A stretch of DNA of 64,000 nucleotides from Rhizobacter sp964253025. GTDB lineage: Bacteria; Pseudomonadota; Gammaproteobacteria; Burkholderiales; Burkholderiaceae_C. This document shows positions 42,233 through 51,374 of the stretch, piece after piece. The notes beneath the pieces are model-generated. The model worked only from the letters and a program-made list of their open reading frames with translations, was not told where the DNA came from and did not search any database. Positions within the stretch are counted from its first letter, which is position 1. Each line of letters starts with the position of its first letter. Location of the stretch: positions 2,790,001 through 2,854,000 of the forward strand of contig NZ_CAXUQC020000001.1 in the NCBI RefSeq assembly GCF_964253025.1, given 5' to 3'. Position numbers and translations under genes: made by a program.

Positions 42233-43954
42233 ATGACCGCGCCCCATGCCGATACGCCCGGCGTCGATGCCTCGCTTGCCCTGCCAAGCCCGGCCATCGC
42301 GCCGGTGCGCGACCTGCCCGAAGGGCTGCGGCTGTCGGCGCAGGCGGTCAGCGACGCGCGCCGCGACGGTGCCCCTGACGACGTGCTCGGGCATGCCTTG
42401 CTCCGGCAGGCGCACTACGCCTACCGCCTGTTCGACTACGCGCTCGCCTACGCCTCGGCGCTGGATGCCAGCGCCGCACTGGCCCGCTGCGGCGACAGCG
42501 CGGGGCAAGGGCGTGCCCTGAACTACTGCTTCATCACCAGCATCGAGACCGGCGACCTGGTGCGCGCCATGGAGCACTCGACCCGGGCGCTCGCCTTGGC
42601 TGAAGCCCTGGGCGATTCCTTCCAGCGCGCCACCTTGCTGCACAACCAGTCGGTCGTCTTCGAGATGGTCGGCGACCATGACAAGGCGCTGGCATGCCTC
42701 AGCCAGTCCGCTCGCCTCCACGATGCGCTGCCCGACGGCGGACCGGGCGCCTTCTTCGCCCACGTCAATTCGGCCGGCATTCACCTGGCACTCGCCGAAG
42801 CCGCGGCGGCGCGCGGCGACGACGCCGCGGCCGAGCGGCTCCGCAACGCGGCCGCGGACGAACTCCCGCCGCTGCGGGCCGATGCGGCCCCGGCGGCCTT
42901 GCAGACCTGGTTGTCGATCCACTCGCGGCTCGGCAATCTCGCTGCAGCCGCCGAAGCCGCCCGCATCTGCATCGCCAAGGCGCGGCGCAACCGGTCCAGC
43001 GAGCGGTACCGCACGTACGCCATGCTTGCGCTGGCCGACTACCACCTGGGTCGTGAGCGCCCGGGGCGCGCCGTGCTGTGTCTCGAGAACGCCGTGCGCA
43101 AGCTTCGCGCCGCCCGCAATCAGTCGCACCTGGGCGCCACCGAGCGGCGGCTGGCCGCGCTGCAGGCTGGGCTGGGCCGGCACGAAGAGGCCCTGCGCTG
43201 GCTTCGCCTGGCCGAGGCGGACAACAGCCGGCTCCAGGCCGAACGCAACGAGGTGCGCTGGAGCTTCGCCGAATCCGACCGCGACGCGAAGCGCCGGCGC
43301 CACCTGAGGGACGAAGTGCTGGTGCACGTTCAGCGGCTGGATGTCATCGGACGCCTGATCGCCGAGATCCACCATGCCCTGGCCCAACCGCTGGCCGCGG
43401 CACGCGCCACGCTGCAGCAGCTGCTCGCCACCTCCGGCCTGCCGCATGATCCTGCCCGCCTGCGCAGCGCGCTCGACGACGTCATTGCCCAGGTGGATGC
43501 CGCGGCCGCGCTCGTGCGCCAGTTGAAGATGTTCTCCTACCGGGCCTCGCCGCAGCCGAGCGAGGTCAGCCTCCGCCTGGCGCTGGAGCAGGCCTGGAAC
43601 GATGCGTCACTCTGGCGGCGGGGCGCTGCCCGCACCCTCACGATCGACGCACGTCAGCGGCCGGTCGTCAACGTGGACGCCCAGCGGCTCGCGGTGCTGT
43701 TGCGCATCCTGCTGATCGAAGCCGACGGGGTCGCGGCGCCACGCGACCTCCTGGCGACCATCGACAGCGACGAGGCCGCATGCGACATGGTCATCTGCTG
43801 CGGCAGCGGTGAACTGGCGCGGGTCGCGGGCCGGGTGGGCATCACCTTGTGTGCCGAGATCGCCCACGAGGTGGGCGGTCAGCTGCGCTGCGAAGCCGCG
43901 CCCGGTTCCGGGGTGAAGCTGCACCTGCGGCTGCCCATCATGAGCAGCCCGTGA
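42233..43954 (+). CDS. TPR protein with degenerate histidine-kinase core
   Basis: 573 residues: N-terminal TPR-like helices (about 50-350) and a kinase-like C-terminus. His381 is kept in 'AEIHHALAQPLAAA', but the following Glu and Asn of the normal 'HELNQPL' are Ala; the N box ('LAVLLRILLIEADGV') lacks its Asn and the G1 box ('MVICCGSGELARVAGRV') lacks Asp-x-Gly. ATP binding is therefore doubtful. It resembles the intact kinase at 32951-34801 in layout. Located between the sctU and hrpB transcription units, it may be a phospho-acceptor or protein-binding regulator. Its 3' end overlaps the convergent transglycosylase by 17 bases. Confidence 0.8.
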   Translation: MTAPHADTPGVDASLALPSPAIAPVRDLPEGLRLSAQAVSDARRDGAPDDVLGHALLRQAHYAYRLFDYALAYASALDASAALARCGDSAGQGRALNYCFITSIETGDLVRAMEHSTRALALAEALGDSFQRATLLHNQSVVFEMVGDHDKALACLSQSARLHDALPDGGPGAFFAHVNSAGIHLALAEAAAARGDDAAAERLRNAAADELPPLRADAAPAALQTWLSIHSRLGNLAAAAEAARICIAKARRNRSSERYRTYAMLALADYHLGRERPGRAVLCLENAVRKLRAARNQSHLGATERRLAALQAGLGRHEEALRWLRLAEADNSRLQAERNEVRWSFAESDRDAKRRRHLRDEVLVHVQRLDVIGRLIAEIHHALAQPLAAARATLQQLLATSGLPHDPARLRSALDDVIAQVDAAAALVRQLKMFSYRASPQPSEVSLRLALEQAWNDASLWRRGAARTLTIDARQRPVVNVDAQRLAVLLRILLIEADGVAAPRDLLATIDSDEAACDMVICCGSGELARVAGRVGITLCAEIAHEVGGQLRCEAAPGSGVKLHLRLPIMSSP

Positions 43955-44594
43955 CCCGAGGCGGCGCCGAGGCACCGCCTGCGCGGTAGACCTCGTACCA
44001 GGACAGCACCGACTCGACATACTGGCGCGTCTCCGGGTACGGCGGAATGCCGGCCCACCGCGCCACTGCACCTTCGCCGGCGTTGTAGGCCGCAATGGCC
44101 AGGTCGAGGCGGCCGGGATAGCGCTGGTGCAAGCCGCGCAGGTGGCGCGCGCCGGCGCGCAGGTTCGTGTGCGGGTCGAGCAGATCGCGCGCGGGGTCGG
44201 AAATCCCGAGGCCGCGTGCGGTGGCCGGCATGATCTGCATCAGCCCCATCGCGCCCTTGTGCGACACGGCGTGCGGATTGAAGGCCGACTCGACCCGCAC
44301 GATGGCCGTGACCAGCGAGGCATCCAGACCATGGGCCGCCGCCGCCTCCTCGATCAGGCGGGCCAGCGTGCCGTCCACGCGTGCGCTGCGGCGGACGCTG
44401 GCCCCGGCCAGGGTCAGCCCGCCGCCCCAGACGTCGTCGGGCCGCGCCGTCACCGTGCCGCAGCCTTCGTCCGGCTCCAGCTGCAAGGCGCTGCCCACCG
44501 CCGGCGGGGCCAGCACCAGCCCCTTGCGCGGCCAGGCCTCGGCGCCGAGGCACGGCAGCATCAGCAGCCAGCCGAGGATGAGCCCTTCACGCAT
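43938..44594 (-). CDS. Periplasmic lytic transglycosylase associated with the T3SS
   Basis: 218 residues: Sec signal ('LILGWLLMLPCLGAEAW'), then an SLT family 1 domain with catalytic Glu in 'IVRVESAFNPHAVSHKGAMGLMQIMPATA', 'NLRAGARHLR' and 'AIAAYNAGEGAV'. Such enzymes (IpgF/HpaH type) open peptidoglycan for the secretion apparatus. It overlaps the hrpB-like gene by eight bases and is translated from the same message. Start 44594 precedes the signal peptide. Confidence 0.9.
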   Translation of the reverse strand: MREGLILGWLLMLPCLGAEAWPRKGLVLAPPAVGSALQLEPDEGCGTVTARPDDVWGGGLTLAGASVRRSARVDGTLARLIEEAAAAHGLDASLVTAIVRVESAFNPHAVSHKGAMGLMQIMPATARGLGISDPARDLLDPHTNLRAGARHLRGLHQRYPGRLDLAIAAYNAGEGAVARWAGIPPYPETRQYVESVLSWYEVYRAGGASAPPRVTGCS

Positions 44595-46071
44595 GGATGG
44601 CCGCCGGCACCTCACGGCGCGCCAGCGTGTCGGCCGGGGTCTCACGGAAGTGCTTGCGGTACGACGATACGAGCGTCGATCGATTGCGGATGCCCCAGCG
44701 TGCGGCCGTCTCGATGACCGTCGGGCCGCATCCCTCCGCGCTCAGAAGATCGTCCCGGATGCGTTCGACGCGGCACCGGCGAAGCACCTCGACGGGCGTC
44801 ATCCCGAGGTGCATGCGAAACGCGGACTGCACCGCGCGCTCGCTCACGCCGATGTGGTCCGCGATCTCGCGCACGCTGAGGTCGGCGCGGTCCATCTGCG
44901 AGACGAGGTAGCGGTAGGCGCGCCGGTACTTGGCGGGCAGCGCGAGTTCGGCCGCGTCACGCGTCTCCGTCACCCGGCCTTTCGCCGTGGCCACGGGAGC
45001 CGGAGCCTGCGTCTCGCTGCGCAGGCAGCGGGCCGATTCGAGGGCGTAGCGCTGGTAGTGCCGGAGGCACTCGTCGGCCTGGCCCGTCATCTCGCACAGC
45101 TTGGCCCGGCAGTACGACAGCTCGAAGTTCCAGCGTTGCGGGCCGGCATCGTGCGCCGTGCCCAGCGGCTCGATGAGGCTGCGGGCCAGCTCCGGGTGAT
45201 GGGTCGCGATGGCCACCAGCGCCCCTTCCAGGCGCCCTTCCCGCTCGGGCCCGGCCAGGTGCATGCGACGCAGCCAGGCGAGGTAGTCGTGCACCGAGCC
45301 GAGACTGCGCACGTCGCCCGCGCCGGCTCGCACCAGCACCGCCAGGTGGGCAAGCCGCTGGGTGAGCAGGCCGTGCCCGACGGCCGCGGCGAGGCAGGCG
45401 TGCAGCTCCGACACCACGGCGCCGGCATCGAGGCGAGCGCCCGCATGCGCGGCTTCGGACTGCCAGAAGGCGTGGTCCGCCAGCGCGCCGTTCGTGCGAA
45501 TCGCGCACTGGGCGGACAGTTCCGCCCGCACCATGCGCACGAAGAGGCGCAACGCACCGGCAACACCGGGGGCGCTGGCGGCGCCCGCGCCATCCAGGCG
45601 GGCGGCCGCGTCGCCCAGGGCCAGCGTCGCCATCTCGCCCCGACCGAGGGCATGGTGGGTCAGGGCCATGCCGGCCAGCGCCTCGACCTGTTGCGACAGC
45701 GTGGCGGCATCGTCCTCCACCACGCGCTGGAAGCTGTTCGCGGCAGCACCGAAGCGGCGCTGGTAGAGGCTCAGCATGCCGATGTTGCGGCACGAGATCA
45801 CGCGGACCTGGCCGCGGGGCGAGGCCGTCGCGGCGACGAGGGCCTGGCGGTACAGGTCCTCGGCGTCCTCGGCGCAGTCCTGCGCCAGCATCAGGTCGGC
45901 GCTCAGGCTGGACAGCTCCACCGCCGCCTCGCCCTGCCGGGTGGCCATGGTCTCCAGGGTGGACAGGGCCAGCGACGCGGCGGCCTTGGCGCGGCCGTCG
46001 AGGATCATGGGCAGCAGGTCTCGCGCGGCGGACGACCGGGTCATCGCGGTCAGCAGGCAGAAGTACATCAT
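44587..46071 (-). CDS. hrpB: HrpB/HrpX-like AraC-family T3SS activator
   Basis: 494 residues, close to HrpB/HrpX (about 475). A long helical N-terminal region is followed by an AraC domain: 'LSVREIADHIGVSERAVQSAFRMHLGMTPVEVLRRCRVERIRDDLL' and 'VIETAARWGIRNRSTLVSSYRKHFRETPADTL'. HrpB/HrpX activate promoters with TTCG-N16-TTCG elements, eight of which occur in this window. AGGAG lies just before tandem ATG codons (46071, 46068). The gene lies between the two structural operons. Its own promoter lacks an exact box, consistent with control by an HrpG-type regulator. Confidence 0.87.
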   Translation of the reverse strand: MMYFCLLTAMTRSSAARDLLPMILDGRAKAAASLALSTLETMATRQGEAAVELSSLSADLMLAQDCAEDAEDLYRQALVAATASPRGQVRVISCRNIGMLSLYQRRFGAAANSFQRVVEDDAATLSQQVEALAGMALTHHALGRGEMATLALGDAAARLDGAGAASAPGVAGALRLFVRMVRAELSAQCAIRTNGALADHAFWQSEAAHAGARLDAGAVVSELHACLAAAVGHGLLTQRLAHLAVLVRAGAGDVRSLGSVHDYLAWLRRMHLAGPEREGRLEGALVAIATHHPELARSLIEPLGTAHDAGPQRWNFELSYCRAKLCEMTGQADECLRHYQRYALESARCLRSETQAPAPVATAKGRVTETRDAAELALPAKYRRAYRYLVSQMDRADLSVREIADHIGVSERAVQSAFRMHLGMTPVEVLRRCRVERIRDDLLSAEGCGPTVIETAARWGIRNRSTLVSSYRKHFRETPADTLARREVPAAIHA

Positions 46072-46371
46072 CGCTCCTTGTGTCGGGTGTGCGGGTGGCT
46101 GGGATGGACCCATGCTAGGAGCGACAAGTCGTGCGAAATTTCATGAATCGTCAGGCGAATCTCGTAACCCGGCGTGAGAAACGACCTGGCCTCTTCTTCG
46201 CATTCGTGAGAAAGACCAAGCACCCGACCGCCCCCTCCACCGCCGGGCACGGCGCCGCCGAAGCACCGTCCGGAAATCCGAAGTCACCGCCTCGCAAGGA
46301 TGCGATTGTCGAAGGGCGCGACGCGCGCCGGCGCGCGTCCGCATCCGCCTGACTTTTACAAAGGGGCCCGG
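46072..46371. promoter_or_regulatory. hrpB upstream region with repeats
   Basis: 300 bases without a gene. On the minus strand TTTCGC (46139-46134) and TAGCAT (46117-46112) are possible -35 and -10 elements. Upstream are TGAATCGTC (46144-46152), two CGTGAGAAA direct repeats 32 bases apart (46173-46181, 46205-46213) and a perfect 20-bp palindrome GACGCGCGCCGGCGCGCGTC (46320-46339). The repeats are candidate sites for the HrpG-like or another regulator. Confidence 0.5.
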
Positions 46372-46384
46372 TCAACGGCCGGGC
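46366..46384 (-). terminator. Possible terminator at the end of the sctC-sctT operon
   Basis: GCCCGG (46366-46371) and CCGGGC (46379-46384) arms overlap the sctT stop codon and are followed on the minus strand by CCCCTTTGT. Short stem and weak T run. Confidence 0.45.
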
Positions 46385-47175
46385 AGCAGGTTCTGCAGGC
46401 GCGGCGTCAGGTCGGTCGGCAGGAGGAACTGCCGCACCTCGGCGATGAAGACACCCGCCAGCAAGGCGAGCAGCAGCATCGCGACGGCGCCCTTGACCGG
46501 CTGGGACAGCGAGTTCGGCTCCAGCTTGTCGGCCGCGCGGGTGACGAGCCCGAAGCCCACGTCGATGAGCACGAGCACCAGCAACACCGGTGCGGCGAAC
46601 TTCACCGTCATGGTCATCATGCCGTCGACCTCGTTGAGGAAGAACACGTCCGAGAACCCCTGCATCGACGGCAGCGGCGACAGCAGCGGCCACAGCCTGA
46701 ACGATTCGAAGAGCGCGCCGAGCAGCACCAGCATGCCGCCCATGGCGAAGAACACCGCGATCACGAGGTGCAGCAAGGTGTCGGAGACGGGCGTGCTCTG
46801 CTGGCCGCTGAGCGGGTTGGTCAGCTGGACGTTGTTGTAGCCCGCCTGCGTGTCGATCAGGGCGCCGACGCATTCGGCCACCCAGAAGACCGTGGAGGCC
46901 GCGAAACCCAGCATGAGGCCGATGATGGCCTCCTTGACCGCCAGCATCAGCCAGGTGGAGGCCGACAACGCGCCGGCATCCTGCCATGACATGCCGGCCG
47001 CCACGAACATGCCGAACAGCACCACCATGCCGTTGCGCACCATGCCTTGCATGGCGTCGCCGGCGGTGGCCGGCAGGATCAGGAACACGATGAAGAAGCG
47101 CAGGCTGCACAGGGCCACGGTCTTCAGCAGGTCGCCGAACGCCGCACCGACGTGCATCATGTCGAGCTCAGGCAT
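46372..47175 (-). CDS. sctT: T3SS export apparatus protein SctT (HrcT)
   Basis: 267 residues, FliR/SctT family with about six to seven membrane helices ('MVRNGMVVLFGMFVAAGM', 'KEAIIGLMLGFAASTVFWVAECVGALIDTQAGYNN'). Completes the SctRST gate. Last gene of the long operon starting at sctC or hrpB1; overlaps sctO by eight bases. Confidence 0.95.
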   Translation of the reverse strand: MPELDMMHVGAAFGDLLKTVALCSLRFFIVFLILPATAGDAMQGMVRNGMVVLFGMFVAAGMSWQDAGALSASTWLMLAVKEAIIGLMLGFAASTVFWVAECVGALIDTQAGYNNVQLTNPLSGQQSTPVSDTLLHLVIAVFFAMGGMLVLLGALFESFRLWPLLSPLPSMQGFSDVFFLNEVDGMMTMTVKFAAPVLLVLVLIDVGFGLVTRAADKLEPNSLSQPVKGAVAMLLLALLAGVFIAEVRQFLLPTDLTPRLQNLLPGR

Positions 47176-47686
47176 GGTCGGCCGTGTCCTGCGATGCCCG
47201 GCGGCGCCCGCCGATGCGTGCGCTGGCCATCTCCTCGGCCTCCTCGTCGGCCGCTTCGTCCTCGGCCACCAGCTTGCGGGCGATCGCCTCGGCGATGCGC
47301 GCCTCGAAGCGCTCGACGCGTTCGTTGTTTCGCCGCACCGCCGCCTGGGCGATGCGCACCTCCTGCGCCTGCCGTTGCTCGCTCGACTCGCATCGCTTCA
47401 GCACCTTCTCGCCCTCGGCCCGCTCGGCGATGCAGGTCTCGATGGCGATGTCGATGGCCTTCACATGGGCGGGCGTGAAGGCTTGCTCGAACAGTCGCGC
47501 GCGTCCCTCGACCGCCTGCAGGTGACGTGCGATCGCATCGTCACGGCGCTCCCGCGCCGCGGCGGTGTCGGCCACGCAGCGGTCCATCGCCGCCCGCTGA
47601 TCGGCCAGCGTCTTCTCGAGGACCTTGCCTCGCCGGCGGCGGATGTCGGCGAGCACACGCAGGCTGCGGATCGCGTTGTCGGCCAT
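47168..47686 (-). CDS. sctO: T3SS stalk protein SctO (HrpB7-like)
   Basis: 172 residues, almost entirely charged coiled coil ('DIRRRRGKVLEKTLADQRAAMDRC...RNNERVERFEARIAEAIARKL'). SctO/FliJ-type proteins link the ATPase to the export gate. Position between sctN and sctT is that of hrpB7. Confidence 0.85.
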   Translation of the reverse strand: MADNAIRSLRVLADIRRRRGKVLEKTLADQRAAMDRCVADTAAARERRDDAIARHLQAVEGRARLFEQAFTPAHVKAIDIAIETCIAERAEGEKVLKRCESSEQRQAQEVRIAQAAVRRNNERVERFEARIAEAIARKLVAEDEAADEEAEEMASARIGGRRRASQDTADHA

Positions 47687-47693
47687 GGGCGCC

Positions 47694-49013
47694 TCACTGC
47701 ACCAGCGACGCGAGGTGCGCCAGCGTGTCGTCGAAGGGGCGCAGGTCGCTGGTGGCCTGGTTCAGGAAGGCGCGGATGTGCTCGATGCGCTCGACGGCCA
47801 TGTCGGCCTGGGCGTCGTTGCCCGGCTTGTACTCGCCCACCTGCAGCAGCATCTCCACCTCGTCGTACTTGGCCATCAGACGGCGCAGCGTGGCGGCCAT
47901 CGCGACATGCTCGGCCGGCACGATCTGCGTCATCACGCGGCTCAGGCTGCCGAGCACGTCGATCGCCGGGTACTGGTTCTTCGCGGCGATGCGGCGCGAC
48001 AGGATCATGTGGCCGTCCAGGATGCCGCGCACCTCCTCGGCGATCGGGTCGCCGCCGCTCTCGTCCTCGGCCAGCACCGTGTACAGGGCGGTGATGGAGC
48101 CTCGCGCACCCATGCCGGTCCGCTCCAGGAGCCGGGGCAGTTCTGCAAATACCGAGGGCGGAAAGCCCCGCCGTGCGGGCGGCTCGCCCGCGGCGAGGCC
48201 GATCTCCCGCTGTGCCCGTGCAAAGCGGGTGAGCGAGTCCATCATGAGCAGCACCTTCTGCCCCTGGTCGCGGAAGTACTCCGCCACCGCGGTAGCCACA
48301 TAGGCCGCCTTCGCGCGTTCGATGGAGGAGCGGTCGGACGTGGCGCAGACCACCACCGATCGCGCCATGCCTTCGGGGCCCAGGATGAACTCGATGAACT
48401 CGCGCACCTCACGGCCGCGTTCGCCGATGAGGGCGATCACGCTCACGTCGCACTGGGCGCCGCGGGCGAGCATGCCCATCAACGTGCTCTTGCCGGCACC
48501 GGCTGGCGCGAAGATCCCCATGCGCTGACCTTCGCCGAACGTCATCAAGCCGTCGATGATGCGCACGCCGGTGGGCAGCGGGTGCTCGATCATGGCCCGG
48601 CTCATGGGGTCCGGCGGGTCGGCGAAGACCGGCCGGTCCTCCACACCGGCGATGGGGCCCTTGCCGTCGATCGGGTCGCCCAGGCCGCTGATCACCCGCC
48701 CCAGCAACCCCGGCCCGACCCGCACCGACAGCGGCTTGCCGGTGCCGAGCACACGGGTCGCATCGTTCACGCCGGTCAGGCCGCCGAACGGGGAGAGCAC
48801 GGCGCCTCCCTTGCCGAAGCCGACCACCTCGGCGCGCTGGATGCGGCGCCCCCGCGTGTCCTGCAGCTCACAGAGTTCGCCCACGCGCACGTCCAGGCCA
48901 CTGGCCCGGATCAGCGTGCCGACCACTTCGAACACCTTGCCGGTGCGGGTCAGTACCGACTCGTGCTTGAGTTCGTCCTCGAGGGCTCTGGCAAAACGCA
49001 GCAGGTCGGTCAT
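47694..49013 (-). CDS. sctN: T3SS ATPase SctN (HrcN)
   Basis: 439 residues, FliI/SctN family: Walker A 'APAGAGKST' (169-177), 'ALIGERGREVREFIEF', Walker B 'KVLLMMDSLTRFARAQREIGLAAGEPPARRGFPPSVF'. Hexameric ATPase that unfolds substrates and strips chaperones at the export gate. Confidence 0.97.
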   Translation of the reverse strand: MTDLLRFARALEDELKHESVLTRTGKVFEVVGTLIRASGLDVRVGELCELQDTRGRRIQRAEVVGFGKGGAVLSPFGGLTGVNDATRVLGTGKPLSVRVGPGLLGRVISGLGDPIDGKGPIAGVEDRPVFADPPDPMSRAMIEHPLPTGVRIIDGLMTFGEGQRMGIFAPAGAGKSTLMGMLARGAQCDVSVIALIGERGREVREFIEFILGPEGMARSVVVCATSDRSSIERAKAAYVATAVAEYFRDQGQKVLLMMDSLTRFARAQREIGLAAGEPPARRGFPPSVFAELPRLLERTGMGARGSITALYTVLAEDESGGDPIAEEVRGILDGHMILSRRIAAKNQYPAIDVLGSLSRVMTQIVPAEHVAMAATLRRLMAKYDEVEMLLQVGEYKPGNDAQADMAVERIEHIRAFLNQATSDLRPFDDTLAHLASLVQ

Positions 49014-49120
49014 GGCGCAACGCCGGGTGGGCGCTCAGTGGCGGATCGTGAAGCCACTGTGGCAGCCCCGCGCGGCTGGCGCCGGCGGGCCGGCGAAGGC
49101 ACGACCGCCCTGCCGAACGC

Positions 49121-49945
49121 TCAGGCCGCGTCCGACGTGGCCAGCGGCTGCACCTGCTCGTCGTTCTGCGCGGGCGGCACCTGGACACCGGCGGCGGAGG
49201 TCTCCAGGCCGACGACCTCTGCCGCCGCGGGGGCCGCGACCGCAGAGGCCGGACCGTCGTCAAGCAACAGGTGTTCGGCGGCACGCTCCATCGCACGGCG
49301 GATGGCCGCCAGCTGCGTCTTGAGCCCGGCGTCGATCAGGCCTTCGTCCGACTCGAACAGGCAGCTTCCGGGGGGCAGGGCCGAGTCCGCCTTCACCTCG
49401 ATCTGCAGGCGGCCGGTGGCACAGGGGGCGAAGGCGGTCACCGCGGCCAGCGCGCTGTCGAGCTCGGCGGGGTGGACGCGCAGCGTGGCCATCGGCACGT
49501 CGCGGACCAGTTTCGTGATCGCGGCGAGGGCGCGGTTGAACAGGGTCACCCTGTCCTCGTGCTCCACGATGCGCTCGAGTGCGAGGGACACGATCTGGCT
49601 CAGGCGCTGCGTCTGGCGGATCAGGCTGCGCTGCGTGGAGGCGGCCTCGCGCAGCGCCGACTCCGTCCAGCGTGCCGCGGCCGCCTCCATGCCTTCGTTG
49701 AAACCCGCCTCCCGGGCCTGCTCGCGCTCGAGACGGGCCGCGGCCAGCTCGGCCTCCACCTGGGCCCTGGCCTCGGCACGCAAGGCGTCGATCTCCGCAC
49801 CGACCCCCGCCAGCAAGCGCTCGCGTTCGGTGTGCAGCGATCGAGCCGCGTCGAGCAGGTCGGTCAGTGCGGCGAAGTCGCCAGCGCGGACGAGGCCGTC
49901 CTCGACACCGACAGTGCACGATCCATGTCTGAACCAAACAACCAT
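49121..49945 (-). CDS. sctL: T3SS ATPase stator SctL (HrpB5-like)
   Basis: 274 residues: central coiled coil ('ERERLLAGVGAEIDALRAEARAQVEAELAAARLEREQAREAG') and a FliH-like C-terminal domain, plus a Pro/Ala tail. Connects the ATPase to the cytoplasmic ring. Start at 49945 is preceded by GGAG at seven bases and overlaps the sctK gene by 82 bases, an unusually long overlap. Confidence 0.87.
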   Translation of the reverse strand: MVVWFRHGSCTVGVEDGLVRAGDFAALTDLLDAARSLHTERERLLAGVGAEIDALRAEARAQVEAELAAARLEREQAREAGFNEGMEAAAARWTESALREAASTQRSLIRQTQRLSQIVSLALERIVEHEDRVTLFNRALAAITKLVRDVPMATLRVHPAELDSALAAVTAFAPCATGRLQIEVKADSALPPGSCLFESDEGLIDAGLKTQLAAIRRAMERAAEHLLLDDGPASAVAAPAAAEVVGLETSAAGVQVPPAQNDEQVQPLATSDAA

Positions 49946-50565
49946 GCCAACTCCGGAAAGTAGTCTTGAAGTCGATCGATGACCCGGCCGCCAGCTGAGG
50001 CCGCTGCCGGCGTGCCGGGGTCCGCCGTGACGCCCGGCGGGAGACTCAGGCGCACCATCGTGATCAGCACCGGATGGCGCCAGGCCGCTTGGGCGCACAA
50101 GGCGCGGAACCCGTCGGCGGCCAGCCGCTCGGGATTCACCTCCACGGCACCCAGAGGGGCTGCGCTCTGCAGCCCGCGCACCGGACCGTCCAGCACCTTC
50201 TCATAGGCGCTTTCGCCGATGCCTTCGATCAGCAGGTCACGCACGAGACGTCCCACCGAACGCCGCACGCTGTCGCGTCGGCCTTCGAGGGCACAGGTGG
50301 CCAGCACCTTGAGCAGCGTCGCCCGGTCGAGCAGCGCCAGGCGATGCGCCGGCGCCTGGAACGCGTCCAGCGTCGGCCACTCGAGGCCGTAGGTGCGGGC
50401 GAGGAGGTTCGCATGCCGTTGCGGCGGAACGCGGGCACACCATTCGGCGGCGTGCGGCCCGAGGCGGGCCGTCGCCGCATCCACCCAGGCGGGGTGAAGC
50501 TCGGACGGCCAGGCCCGCGCCTTGCGGTCGACGGCCTGCAGCAGGCGGCGAACGCTGTCGATCAT
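49864..50565 (-). CDS. sctK: T3SS sorting platform protein SctK (HrpB4-like)
   Basis: 233 residues. Weakly conserved family; 'WPSELHPAWVDAATARLGP', 'LDRATLLKVLATCALEGRRDSVRRSVGRLVRDLLIEGIG' and position between sctJ and sctL match HrpB4/SctK. Links the SctQ ring to the basal body. Overlaps sctJ by four bases. Confidence 0.8.
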   Translation of the reverse strand: MIDSVRRLLQAVDRKARAWPSELHPAWVDAATARLGPHAAEWCARVPPQRHANLLARTYGLEWPTLDAFQAPAHRLALLDRATLLKVLATCALEGRRDSVRRSVGRLVRDLLIEGIGESAYEKVLDGPVRGLQSAAPLGAVEVNPERLAADGFRALCAQAAWRHPVLITMVRLSLPPGVTADPGTPAAASAGGRVIDRLQDYFPELAWLFGSDMDRALSVSRTASSALATSPH

Positions 50566-51374
50566 GCCGAGACTTCCTGCCCGTCACCGGCGTCGCGGCC
50601 GATCAGCTTGCCGGCCGGGCCGCGCACCGCCGCGGGCAACCACCCGGGACGGAACATCGCGATCGCCAGCAGCAGCACGAGGCTGCCGACCAGGGCGAGC
50701 AACGCCACCACGGCGGGCGGGGCGAACGGCTTCTTGTCGACCAGCTGGCGGACGCCGGCGGAGAGTGGCGCGGCCGCCACGACCGTGACGTTCACGTTGT
50801 CGTAGGAGAGTCCCTCCACGCTGCGCATCACCAGGTTCTTGACGATCGGCACCAGCGTGGCCACGTTGGCCTCCGGTCGGTGCTTGATGAACACCGACGC
50901 GCTGGACGGCTTCACGTTGTCGGCCAGCGGGTCGTTGTTGGGCAGCACGACGTGCACCCGTGCGGTGATGACGCCATCGATCGCCGAGAGCGTGGCCGCG
51001 AGCTCCTGAGAGACCCCGTGGATGAAGCGCACACGCTCTTCCGTCGGCGTGGAGATGAGGCCGTCCTTCTTGAAGACTTCGCCCAGGCTCGCATGGGCCT
51101 GGGCCGGCAGGCCGTTGGCCCGCAGCACGGACAAGGCCTCGCCGAGCTGGTCGCCTTCGACCGAGATGGTCCAGGTCTTGCCGTCAGGCGACTTCTTGGA
51201 CGCGTCCAGGCCCGCCGTGAGCAGCACGCCCAGCATCTCGTTGGCGTCGGCCTCGGCGAGCTTGGAATGCAGGTCCTGCTTGCAGCCCGCCAACGCGAAG
51301 GCCAGCATGAACAGCAGCGTGCACGCCAATGTCCGCGGGATGCGAGGAATGAGCATGTTCGGCCTCATGGTCAC
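50562..51374 (-). CDS. sctJ: T3SS inner ring lipoprotein SctJ (HrcJ)
   Basis: 270 residues: lipoprotein signal ending 'AFALAGCKQDL', two ring-building domains ('LSEADANEML'-type start, 'VFKKDGLISTPTEERVRFIHGVSQELAATLSAIDGVITARVHVVLP'), and a C-terminal membrane anchor ('AVVALLALVGSLVLLLAIAMF'). A GTG start at 51374 overlaps the sctI stop (GTGA); the ATG at 51368 is an alternative. Confidence 0.94.
   Translation of the reverse strand: MTMRPNMLIPRIPRTLACTLLFMLAFALAGCKQDLHSKLAEADANEMLGVLLTAGLDASKKSPDGKTWTISVEGDQLGEALSVLRANGLPAQAHASLGEVFKKDGLISTPTEERVRFIHGVSQELAATLSAIDGVITARVHVVLPNNDPLADNVKPSSASVFIKHRPEANVATLVPIVKNLVMRSVEGLSYDNVNVTVVAAAPLSAGVRQLVDKKPFAPPAVVALLALVGSLVLLLAIAMFRPGWLPAAVRGPAGKLIGRDAGDGQEVSA

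Noticed and set aside
46134..46159. Two TTCG half sites upstream of hrpB as an hrpII box
   Set aside because: The spacing is 18, not 16, and no YANNNT lies 32 bases on, so the activator probably does not bind here in the usual way.
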